Origin: Planctomyces sp.
Lineage (GTDB): Bacteria; Planctomycetota; Planctomycetia; Planctomycetales; Planctomycetaceae
Length of the DNA: 64,000 nt
NCBI GenBank assembly: GCA_005798445.1
Contig: SYJG01000368.1
Span: 1-64,000 of the forward strand
Reading direction: 5' to 3'
Position numbers and translations under genes: made by a program. The number at the start of each line of letters is the position of its first letter. Position 1 is the first letter of the stretch. The notes under the pieces were generated by a model. The model had not been told where the DNA came from and did not search any database. It was given only the letters and a program-made list of their open reading frames with translations. Positions 56,611 to 64,000 of this stretch are shown here, in pieces.

Positions 56611-57078
56611 TCAAGAGCCTTCCGGTTTCATCGCCGCCATGCGACGATCAATTTCCTCTGGGCTGACGTCTTCGACGTGTGTGGCGATAGTCCACTTGTG
56701 ACCGAACGGGGCGGTCAATGTTCCGGAGCGGTCGCCGTAGAACTGGTTTTGCACCGCGCGGAATTCTTTGCCTCCGGCGGCGATCGCACGGGAGAAGACC
56801 TCATCCACATTCGGCAGGTAGATCATCAGTCCCACCGGTGAGCCGCCGATCGTCTGCGGACTGAGGGCGTCCATCTGCGGAAACTCGTCCGCCAGCATGA
56901 GGATCGAGTCGCCAATTTTGATCTCGGCGTGCATGATCGCCCCGCCAGGACCCGGAACGCGAAACAATTCGGTCGCGCGGAAAGCCTTCTGGTAATACTC
57001 AATCGCTTCGGCTGCCCCTTTGATGATCAGGTAGGGTGTGACCGAGTGATAACCATCGGGAATCGGTTTGACGGACAT
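56611..57078 (-). CDS. VOC family (glyoxalase/PhnB-like) protein
   Basis: YHSVTPYLIIKGAAEAIEYYQKAFRATE; GDRSGTLTAPFGHKW. Confidence 0.88.
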   Translation of the reverse strand: MSVKPIPDGYHSVTPYLIIKGAAEAIEYYQKAFRATELFRVPGPGGAIMHAEIKIGDSILMLADEFPQMDALSPQTIGGSPVGLMIYLPNVDEVFSRAIAAGGKEFRAVQNQFYGDRSGTLTAPFGHKWTIATHVEDVSPEEIDRRMAAMKPEGS

Positions 57079-57103
57079 CCAAAAGACCTTTGCTGCTGAT
57101 TCG

Positions 57104-57391
57104 TTACAGATGAGGTGGAAGTCGACGAGCACCGTGAGTCACCGCCACGATATCAATACGATCGGCGAGGATCTTGTAAACGATACGGTACGATTGTTCG
57201 AAGACTTCACGGATTTCCGGTGAATCAAACTCTGGCACGATGCTGCCGGATTCAGGAAACAATCCCACGGTCTGCGATTTTCGGGTGAGCCGGTCCACAA
57301 ACCGCTTGGCATTTCGCTTTGAGTCACGAGCGATGTAGTCGTGAATCGCTTGCAAGTGCCCAAGTGCCGTATCGGTCCAATGAACCTTCAT
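57104..57391 (-). CDS. ParE/RelE-type toxin
   Basis: VHWTDTALGHLQAIHDYIARDSKRNAKRFVDRL; SYRIVYKILADRIDIVAVTHGARRLP. Confidence 0.88.
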   Translation of the reverse strand: MKVHWTDTALGHLQAIHDYIARDSKRNAKRFVDRLTRKSQTVGLFPESGSIVPEFDSPEIREVFEQSYRIVYKILADRIDIVAVTHGARRLPPHL

Positions 57392-57579
57392 GTTGGCAAT
57401 CCAAACCGAGCACGAACCTCCTCTACGGGAGTTGTTCGCCCCGCGTCGCTGTCTCGAATCCCGTTCTCAATCGCGATGCGAACGTAGATTTCTTCCATGA
57501 GATCGTCCCAGTTGGCATCGTCGGGCAAACGGTCAATCAATCGTTGAGCCTCTTCTTTAAGCGTCGTTGTGATGGTCAT
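57388..57579 (-). CDS. Antitoxin of the ParE-type module
   Basis: 63 aa ORF overlapping the toxin start by 4 bp. Confidence 0.75.
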   Translation of the reverse strand: MTITTTLKEEAQRLIDRLPDDANWDDLMEEIYVRIAIENGIRDSDAGRTTPVEEVRARFGLPT

Positions 57580-57629
57580 GGGAGAAATCCTCGGTCCTTG
57601 GCAATCGTCGAATTTACGAGTTGCCGAAT

Positions 57630-60215
57630 TTACTTCATCGCAGCCTTCACACCTCGTTCGGCGTCGATGCGGAGCGTGCCGTAGCCGCTGAGTTGGCGAA
57701 CTGCCTGGCCCTCTTCCGTGACGGTGAGATCCAGCGTGATGCCTTGATAACCACCGGTCAGGCATTCGTCGGTGGCTTTCAGTGTGAACGTGACCTCTTT
57801 GTCTTCGGAGGTGATCTCGCGGAACGGTTCGACCAGTTCAACGCCGCGCGGCAGGCGTGCCAGCGTCGCTTTGGCTTTTCCCTCGAATGGCTTCAAGTGG
57901 TTGAGCTTCACAGTGAGATTGGCCGTCTTGCCCCGTTCGATCGACGCGCGGGCGAACTTCGCGTCGATGTGTGGTTCGGCGACGAGCAGCGTGATCGGCT
58001 TGGTCGAGACGTAGGTGCGGTTTGCTCCGTCGCGATAGGCCGGACGCTGAGCACCGCTGACGGCCGAGAGAGTGACTGGATACGAGCCGGCGGTCGCGTT
58101 GCGAGCGGCTCCGAGCAAGTACTCGCCTTCGTTTTTTTCGACCTTCATCGTGACTGGCGTGCCGGTCGAAACGCCGTTCGGCTTCCACTCCATCGCGACG
58201 CTCACCGGTTCCTCGAACCCTTCCGCTCGGACGATCTTGAACTTCAAGGAGATCTCGCCGTTCTGCACGAGCGCAGATTTCGGTGTTTCGACTTCGATAG
58301 AGAACGGAGCCGGTTCGGTAACCGCGATCGCCAGCTTCTCGAACGTGTTGAAGAGGTAGAAGTCGTTGTTGTTCGCTGCGCTCATCGGAATGGATTGGCG
58401 AAAGCCGGAGACGAGTGAAACTCCCTCTTTGGCCTCGACGGGCCGCGCGACGATCTCAATGAACTTCCCCTGCATCTTGGCATCGGGAGCCGCTTCAAAA
58501 ACGACCGGGACTCGCGGCATCGCCGGAGTGACTCGCGGAGCGTGCATCGTCACCCCTTCGGGCAGGCCGACCGCGACTAATTCGAGATCACCGTTGAAGG
58601 GGCGATTCGAGTTGAAGATCGAAAACTGCGTGTTGTAGCGTCCGCCGCTCGGAATGCTGATGGACTGGCGCGCCTGCGGTTGGAAGGCGGCTTCGCCGTC
58701 TTGCGGGATGTAGACGTAGACCGCGTCCGTCTCCGGCGTGACCTCAACTCGATAGACGAAGTCAGCACCGCCGTTGCCGCGATCGTCTTCGACGCCGAGC
58801 ACATACTCGCCGTCCGCCGCCGCCGTGAAATCGAGAATCGGATCGAGCGTGTCGCGGTTCATGCCGCCAAACGGCGGATAACCGAGTTGATTCGGTCGCG
58901 AATCGGTCGCACGTTGCGGGTTCCCTTTGGCTCCGACTTGCTTGACCCAAATCATCGGGTCGAGCGGCGAGCCGAGAACATTCGCGAGGCAATGGATTTT
59001 GAATCGCTCCCCCTTCTTCGCGGTGAAGCGGAAGCAATCGACGTCTCCCGACTTCTCGATGATGCCGTTGAAGGCGATCGGCAGGCTCGACGCTGAGTTC
59101 GTAGTTCCGCCTTTAGGCGACTCGTTCTGACCGCCTAAAGGCGGAACTACTAACTTCTCCGAATCATTTGGCTCAGCTTCTAGCACGTTGTCGAATGGAG
59201 AGACTCGCAGCGTGTTCGGCGTCGGCGCGGGGACGTTCGATTCCGCGTCGATTGCGACAAAACGGAAGTCGAACGATTCCGTAGCCCGGTTTTCCAAACC
59301 GGGTTGTTCGGAATTGCTCGGTTTGGAAAACCGAGCTACCGGAAGCGTCACCGTCTGCGACCAGTCCCCTTTCGGATCGCCGATGACTCGCACCGACAAC
59401 TCTTTTCCGGCAGGGCCACCGGCTGGATACAAGGCGGTCGGTCTCGCGAACGAACCGACGTGCAATCGATAAACATCATTGGCCGCCGAGTAGGTCGTGT
59501 GCCGCACCTCGACGAAGTACGTCCCGTCTTTCGGAGCGATCAGCGACACGACTGGGTCTTGCAGGAAGATTGCCGAATCATCGGCCGCGATCAGCCGCTT
59601 GCCGTCGGCATCGAGCAGAGCAATATGCAAATCCGGAATCCCTTGATCGACTCCCAGCCGCACGGCTTCGATCTCGGCCGAGAGCCGTTGACCTTGTTTC
59701 GCTTCGACGCGGAACAGATCTACGTCGGTCGGGTCGATCATTCGCCCGAGCACCGTGTTGTTGAGCGGTACGGCTTGAGCCGTTTCTCGTTTGTCGTTCC
59801 GGTTGTCTCGCGGCGAGCGTTCGTCTTCCTCGATTGTCGCGAATGGCCCGACGTTGAAGCGTTGATACTCACTGATCCCCGCCGCCGTCCGCAGCCGCAG
59901 GCCATGGACTCCGAGCGGGCAGTCGTCTGCGACCTTGAGTTTCACGCGAACGCCCGACCCGGATTCGACTCGGCCTCGATAGCCGCGAAACTCGACGTTT
60001 CCTTCGATTGCCTCAATCGACTCGACCGTGATACCTGGCTCATAGACCAAGACTTCTTCCGGCTTTTCGAGATACCGGCCCTGAAGCATCACCTCGACCG
60101 TCGCACCTCGCTGCCCACCGGGCGGGACGACCCGAGCCAGACGAGGCGTACCGGCCTCGGCGATGAATGCTGAAACCAGCACAAGCAAGCCAGCCAGAAA
60201 CGAAGCTCTTCGCAT
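57630..60215 (-). CDS. Planctomycete secreted pre-peptidase C-terminal-like domain protein
   Basis: Signal peptide; VVPPGGQRGATVEVMLQGRYL; DVDLFRVEAKQGQRLSAEIEAVRLG. Confidence 0.78.
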   Translation of the reverse strand: MRRASFLAGLLVLVSAFIAEAGTPRLARVVPPGGQRGATVEVMLQGRYLEKPEEVLVYEPGITVESIEAIEGNVEFRGYRGRVESGSGVRVKLKVADDCPLGVHGLRLRTAAGISEYQRFNVGPFATIEEDERSPRDNRNDKRETAQAVPLNNTVLGRMIDPTDVDLFRVEAKQGQRLSAEIEAVRLGVDQGIPDLHIALLDADGKRLIAADDSAIFLQDPVVSLIAPKDGTYFVEVRHTTYSAANDVYRLHVGSFARPTALYPAGGPAGKELSVRVIGDPKGDWSQTVTLPVARFSKPSNSEQPGLENRATESFDFRFVAIDAESNVPAPTPNTLRVSPFDNVLEAEPNDSEKLVVPPLGGQNESPKGGTTNSASSLPIAFNGIIEKSGDVDCFRFTAKKGERFKIHCLANVLGSPLDPMIWVKQVGAKGNPQRATDSRPNQLGYPPFGGMNRDTLDPILDFTAAADGEYVLGVEDDRGNGGADFVYRVEVTPETDAVYVYIPQDGEAAFQPQARQSISIPSGGRYNTQFSIFNSNRPFNGDLELVAVGLPEGVTMHAPRVTPAMPRVPVVFEAAPDAKMQGKFIEIVARPVEAKEGVSLVSGFRQSIPMSAANNNDFYLFNTFEKLAIAVTEPAPFSIEVETPKSALVQNGEISLKFKIVRAEGFEEPVSVAMEWKPNGVSTGTPVTMKVEKNEGEYLLGAARNATAGSYPVTLSAVSGAQRPAYRDGANRTYVSTKPITLLVAEPHIDAKFARASIERGKTANLTVKLNHLKPFEGKAKATLARLPRGVELVEPFREITSEDKEVTFTLKATDECLTGGYQGITLDLTVTEEGQAVRQLSGYGTLRIDAERGVKAAMK
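59101..59150. repeat. Intragenic GTAGTTCCGCCTTTAGGCG ... CCGCCTAAAGGCGGAACTAC element
   Basis: Translated (minus strand) as VVPPLGGQNESPKGGTTN; near-copy of 25471-25520. Confidence 0.92.
59281..59339. repeat. Intragenic GTAGCCCGGTTTTCCAAACCGGG ... CTCGGTTTGGAAAACCGAGCTAC element
   Basis: Translated (minus strand) as VARFSKPSNSEQPGLENRATE. Confidence 0.9.
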
Positions 60216-60358
60216 GGCGATGTCCTTGAATCGAAGCCAAATGTCGCAAGTAAAAAACGTCTGACGCAAAGCCGTGGAGTCGCAAGACTCGCAAAGGATG
60301 TTTGTCCTTTCCGTTTCTTGGCGTCTCCGCGACTTTGCGTCAGAAACGGGATCCGAGA

Positions 60359-61699
60359 TTAGCTGACCAATTCCTTAATGACTTCGCCGCCGTCGATGAT
60401 TTCGATTGGACGAGCGCCGGGGGCCATTAGTTCTTTGTCGGCGTTGATGCCGATTTGTTGGTAGACCGTCGTGAGCACGTCTTCGATGCGGACGGGATTC
60501 TCTTCCGGTTCGCTGGCCGTGCTGTTCGACGAGCCGTACACGAGTCCGCGTTGCAGGCTGCCACCAGCCATTGCGACGGAGTAGACTCGCGGGAAGTGAT
60601 CGCGGCCGGCGGTCGCGTTGATCTTCGGCGTACGGCCGAATTCACTGGTGACGAGCACCAGCGTGCTGTCGAGCATTCCGCGTTCGTCGAGGTCGCTGAT
60701 CAACCCGGCCAACGCCTGGTCGAGCGTCGGAGCTTGGCGGCGCATCGCGTTCTCAATGCTGGCGTGATGATCCCAACCGCCGAAACTGACAGTCGTGAAT
60801 CGGACACCCGCTTCGATCAATCGGCGAGCCAGCAGGAATCGCATTCCCGCTTCGTTGTTGCCGTACTTATTCTTCGTCGCGTCGGATTCTTTGCTGATGT
60901 CGAACGCTTCGCGAGCGGCGGGTGACGAGATCATCGCGTAGGCTCGTTCGTAGAACTTGTCCATCGCGCCGAGTGCTTCGGCCTTGCTGGCGATCTTGCG
61001 GAAGTGTTCGTCGACTGTCTCGCGAATGCGCTGACGCTTGTAGAAGCGGTAGTCATCGACGCCGGCTGGCAGCATTAGGTCTTTGACTTGATAGCCGGAT
61101 CGGCCCGGATCGCTGCCGATGCCGAACGGACCAAATTGCGAGCCAAGGTAGCCAGTTCCGGCATACTCGGTGGCGTTCGGGACGGCGACGTACGGCGGCA
61201 GGTTCTGCTTCGAGCCGAGTTCGTGCGAGACGACCGCGCCGATCGCGGGATGCTCGATGGCCGGGCTCTTGCGGTAGCCGGTGAACATGGCGTAGCTAGC
61301 TCGGCCGTGATCCGCCTCTTTGCCGGCGATCGAGCGGATGATGGTCATCTTGTCCGCGATCTTGGCGCAGTTCGCGAAATTCTCATTCAGCACGACGCCG
61401 CGTACGTTTGTCTTTGCGACACCGAAGGGACCGCGGTATTCCAGCGGGGCTTCCGGTTTTGGATCCCACGATTCCTGGTGCGCCATTCCTCCGGGCAAAA
61501 CGATCTGAATAACGCCCTTCGCTTTGCCTTCTTTGCTCTCGTAGAACTTCTGCTCGGCCTGCGCTTCCAGTCGGAAGAAGTCACCCAGCGTCAGCCCCAA
61601 CGCACCGAGCACGCCGACTCGCAGAAAGTCGCGGCGGCCGGGCTTGGCAAAGTGAGCGGGGTCTTCGTTCCAGGTGACGATGTCTTTGGTCGCGGTCAT
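60359..61699 (-). CDS. DUF1501 domain protein
   Basis: RRDFLRVGVLGALGLTLGDFFRLEAQA; GGMAHQESWDPKPEAPLEYRGPF; TSEFGRTPKINATAGRDHFPRVYSVAMAGG. Confidence 0.92.
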   Translation of the reverse strand: MTATKDIVTWNEDPAHFAKPGRRDFLRVGVLGALGLTLGDFFRLEAQAEQKFYESKEGKAKGVIQIVLPGGMAHQESWDPKPEAPLEYRGPFGVAKTNVRGVVLNENFANCAKIADKMTIIRSIAGKEADHGRASYAMFTGYRKSPAIEHPAIGAVVSHELGSKQNLPPYVAVPNATEYAGTGYLGSQFGPFGIGSDPGRSGYQVKDLMLPAGVDDYRFYKRQRIRETVDEHFRKIASKAEALGAMDKFYERAYAMISSPAAREAFDISKESDATKNKYGNNEAGMRFLLARRLIEAGVRFTTVSFGGWDHHASIENAMRRQAPTLDQALAGLISDLDERGMLDSTLVLVTSEFGRTPKINATAGRDHFPRVYSVAMAGGSLQRGLVYGSSNSTASEPEENPVRIEDVLTTVYQQIGINADKELMAPGARPIEIIDGGEVIKELVS

Positions 61700-62076
61700 G
61701 CGGCGTCCTTTGCGGTATGAGGAGAGCGTGCGGAAGCAATTCATTCGTCAGCCCAAACAGAGCAACAAGCCAGGGGCTGGGGAAACTTAAGCAAGGAATC
61801 AGGAAGGCATTCAGGCAGGCAAAACTGAGTCAAAGCGTAACGAGGCTTCCCTCACATCGGCAAGAATCTATTGGAAAAAGCAGTCGGTTCAGGAAGGGGC
61901 GGGAGGCGGGTTTTGAAGCGGCCGAAGACGACGATCCGCGGGGCATGATTATTCTCCGCCCGTGAAGATTCCGAGGCCCGGCTTTGGGGAATTGCCGTCG
62001 GAATGAAGCTCAACGGCCGAGTCGCCGGTACATTCGCTCGAATAACCCTGACCGATCCGGTCTTCACGTCTCGGAA

Positions 62077-64000
62077 ATGGAGTGCCTGCCATGTTGCGTC
62101 GCGCGTTCCTGTGCGTGTTTGGTTGGTTGCTGGACGATTTTCTCGGCGTCGTTTGCAGAGGATGCCTTCTTCCGAGTGCAGCTAAGCGAGATCAAGTTCA
62201 CCGACGGTGAGCTGCCCGATTATTCGGCCGTGAATCAGGACTGGCGGGTCAGGCAGCGAATACTCAAGACGATGCCGGAAGTGCAACTCGACGAAGAGGG
62301 AGAGGCATATCTCCAACGGGGTAATCTCTGGAGCAACATTTTTGATCGCACGGGGGCGGAGATTTCGACTCCGGTTCATTTGGCGATTCGAGTCCCCACC
62401 AAGCGTGATATCACCGGACGGCTGACTGTCGCGAAGCCGGATGGGAGCGGTTTGATCGCGTTGAAGTTTCGTTTGCCGGCGGACTCGGCAAATCCCAAGG
62501 CCGCACGCGATTTTCAATTCGCGAAGATCGAGCACTATGAACGACGATTACAAATCAGTTCCGTCGGAGCGGCGTGGTATCGGAATCAAGTCGGCATTGC
62601 GATGAAAGCACTGGGAACTTTGTCCAAGGAGGAAGGGACGCGCATCGGGCAGGTCTCTCGGCAATGGAATGGGAACCGGAATCTCAACCAAACGGATCGG
62701 ACCTATGAATTGTTCTCCGGCGGTCGAGCTATCAGCGAGAATCTGCAGCTTGATCGCGAGATGCTGTTCCCGCGCGGAAACGCTGAGTTGGCGAAACCCG
62801 TGTTGGTGGACTCGATCACTGGGATCACGGTCAAGGAGATCAACTGGCAGCCGCTGCTCAAGGAGGAAAAACCGAAGCTCGATGCGTTGGCGAGTGCGAT
62901 CCCGGCGGATCAGCACGTTGTCTTCTTCCCGACGTTCGTGGCGGCATTGAAGGTTGCGGATGAAGCGAAGCTGCAAGGGACGACGATCCTGCGGCACACC
63001 GAGTTTTCGGCTCAGGACATGCACCTCGTCGAACGCTACGAGCAGCAGCTCGGACTGTCGCTGAGCACGTTGGGGCGGATGCTCGGCCCGCAACTGGTCA
63101 CGAGCGTGGCGATCACCGGCGGCGATCCGTACTTCGCGACCGGCACCGATGTCGCCGTGCTGTTCGAGGCCAAACAGCCGAGCGTTCTGGCCGCGCTGTT
63201 GCTGGCAAAAGTTCGGCTCGATGCGGCAAAGATCCCGGACGCGAAGCCGGTTGAAGGGACGATCGACGGCATCAAGTACGTCGGCCAGCGATCCCCGGAT
63301 CGCCGAGTTTGCAGCTTCATCGCCGAGATGGATCGCACGGTCGTTGTGACCAATTCGCTCGCGCAGTTGCAGCGGTTCGGGGCGGTGCGAGCCGGTAAGG
63401 CCGAGACGCTGGCATCGCTGCCGGAGTACCACTTCTTTCGGCAGCGATACCAACTCGGCGATGCGTCCGAGTCCGCGCTGCTGTTCATCAGCGACGCGAC
63501 GATCCGCCGCTGGTGCGGGCCGCGCTGGCGGATCGCGTCGTCACGGCGAACTCGCGACGCGGCCGTGCTGACGCAGGTGCAGGCAGCGAGTTTGGATTTC
63601 CTCGTCACCGGAAGAGGCTTGATGCTCGGATCGATCACGTCGGACCTGCCGACCTCACAGCAGGCTGACTTGCAGTTGACGTCTGAGGGAGTGCTGTCGC
63701 CGTCGATCGGCCGATCGGACTTCCTGACTCCGATTTCCGAGCTGACGTTTGATTCCGTCACGATTGCCGAGCGAGACGCTTATCAACGCTGGCGCGACGG
63801 CTACCAAAGCAACTGGAGCGTCGCGTTCGATCCGATCGCACTGCGAGTCGGGACGGAAGAGAAGCGACTCTCGGCCGATTTGTCGATCATGCCGCTGATC
63901 GCGCGCACCGAATATCGCGAGATGCTGCAAGTCGCCAGCGGAGTGAAACTGACCGCCGAGTCTGGCGATCCGCACGACACCGTCGCTCACTTCGTGCTGG
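62077..64000 (+). CDS. Hypothetical secreted protein, partial (runs off window end)
   Basis: Open frame with signal-like N-terminus (WTIFSASFAEDAFFRVQLSEIKFTDGELPDYSAVNQDW...); missing from the ORF track, probably because it has no stop before the window end. Confidence 0.65.
   Translation, partial: MECLPCCVARSCACLVGCWTIFSASFAEDAFFRVQLSEIKFTDGELPDYSAVNQDWRVRQRILKTMPEVQLDEEGEAYLQRGNLWSNIFDRTGAEISTPVHLAIRVPTKRDITGRLTVAKPDGSGLIALKFRLPADSANPKAARDFQFAKIEHYERRLQISSVGAAWYRNQVGIAMKALGTLSKEEGTRIGQVSRQWNGNRNLNQTDRTYELFSGGRAISENLQLDREMLFPRGNAELAKPVLVDSITGITVKEINWQPLLKEEKPKLDALASAIPADQHVVFFPTFVAALKVADEAKLQGTTILRHTEFSAQDMHLVERYEQQLGLSLSTLGRMLGPQLVTSVAITGGDPYFATGTDVAVLFEAKQPSVLAALLLAKVRLDAAKIPDAKPVEGTIDGIKYVGQRSPDRRVCSFIAEMDRTVVVTNSLAQLQRFGAVRAGKAETLASLPEYHFFRQRYQLGDASESALLFISDATIRRWCGPRWRIASSRRTRDAAVLTQVQAASLDFLVTGRGLMLGSITSDLPTSQQADLQLTSEGVLSPSIGRSDFLTPISELTFDSVTIAERDAYQRWRDGYQSNWSVAFDPIALRVGTEEKRLSADLSIMPLIARTEYREMLQVASGVKLTAESGDPHDTVAHFVL

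Overview
This 64 kb window looks like planctomycete chromosome. Diagnostic families are PSD1/DUF1549/DUF1553 proteins, a PVC-type membrane-bound dehydrogenase with cytochrome c, a DUF1501 protein, a planctomycete pre-peptidase-like protein and a Hanks-type Ser/Thr kinase. Housekeeping genes include bioB, glnE, an ExbB/ExbD/ExbD cluster, mqnD, an ABC-F ATPase, an ECF sigma/anti-sigma pair, an FtsQ-like gene and ddl. Two signals stand out. (1) An accessory region at about 34.8-50.7 kb is built on a single tRNA-Arg(TCT) gene that appears to have been invaded from both sides. A ~5.8 kb element (integrase, AlpA-like HTH, DUF1376 replication protein) lies on its 3' side. A ~9.5 kb element lies on its anticodon/5' side, with an integrase, HTH, DUF3854/D5-type primase-helicase, NrdR-like Zn-ribbon and a prohead-protease/major-capsid fusion. 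The second element has no recognisable terminase, portal or tail genes, so it resembles a minimal capsid-encoding phage satellite or a reduced prophage. Both tRNA remnants (19 nt of the 3' end at 35.39 kb, 39 nt of the 5' half at 50.69 kb) are visible, along with debris of older elements. (2) About 20 two-armed palindromic (BIME-like) elements lie between and inside genes. Many have the form GTAG-hairpin...hairpin-CTAC, with many different hairpin sequences, and several are read in frame inside conserved genes (PVC dehydrogenase, glnE, PSD1, ABC-F, pre-peptidase protein). No RAYT gene, IS element, CRISPR array or rRNA was seen in the window. All family assignments come from reading the translations; no database search was run.
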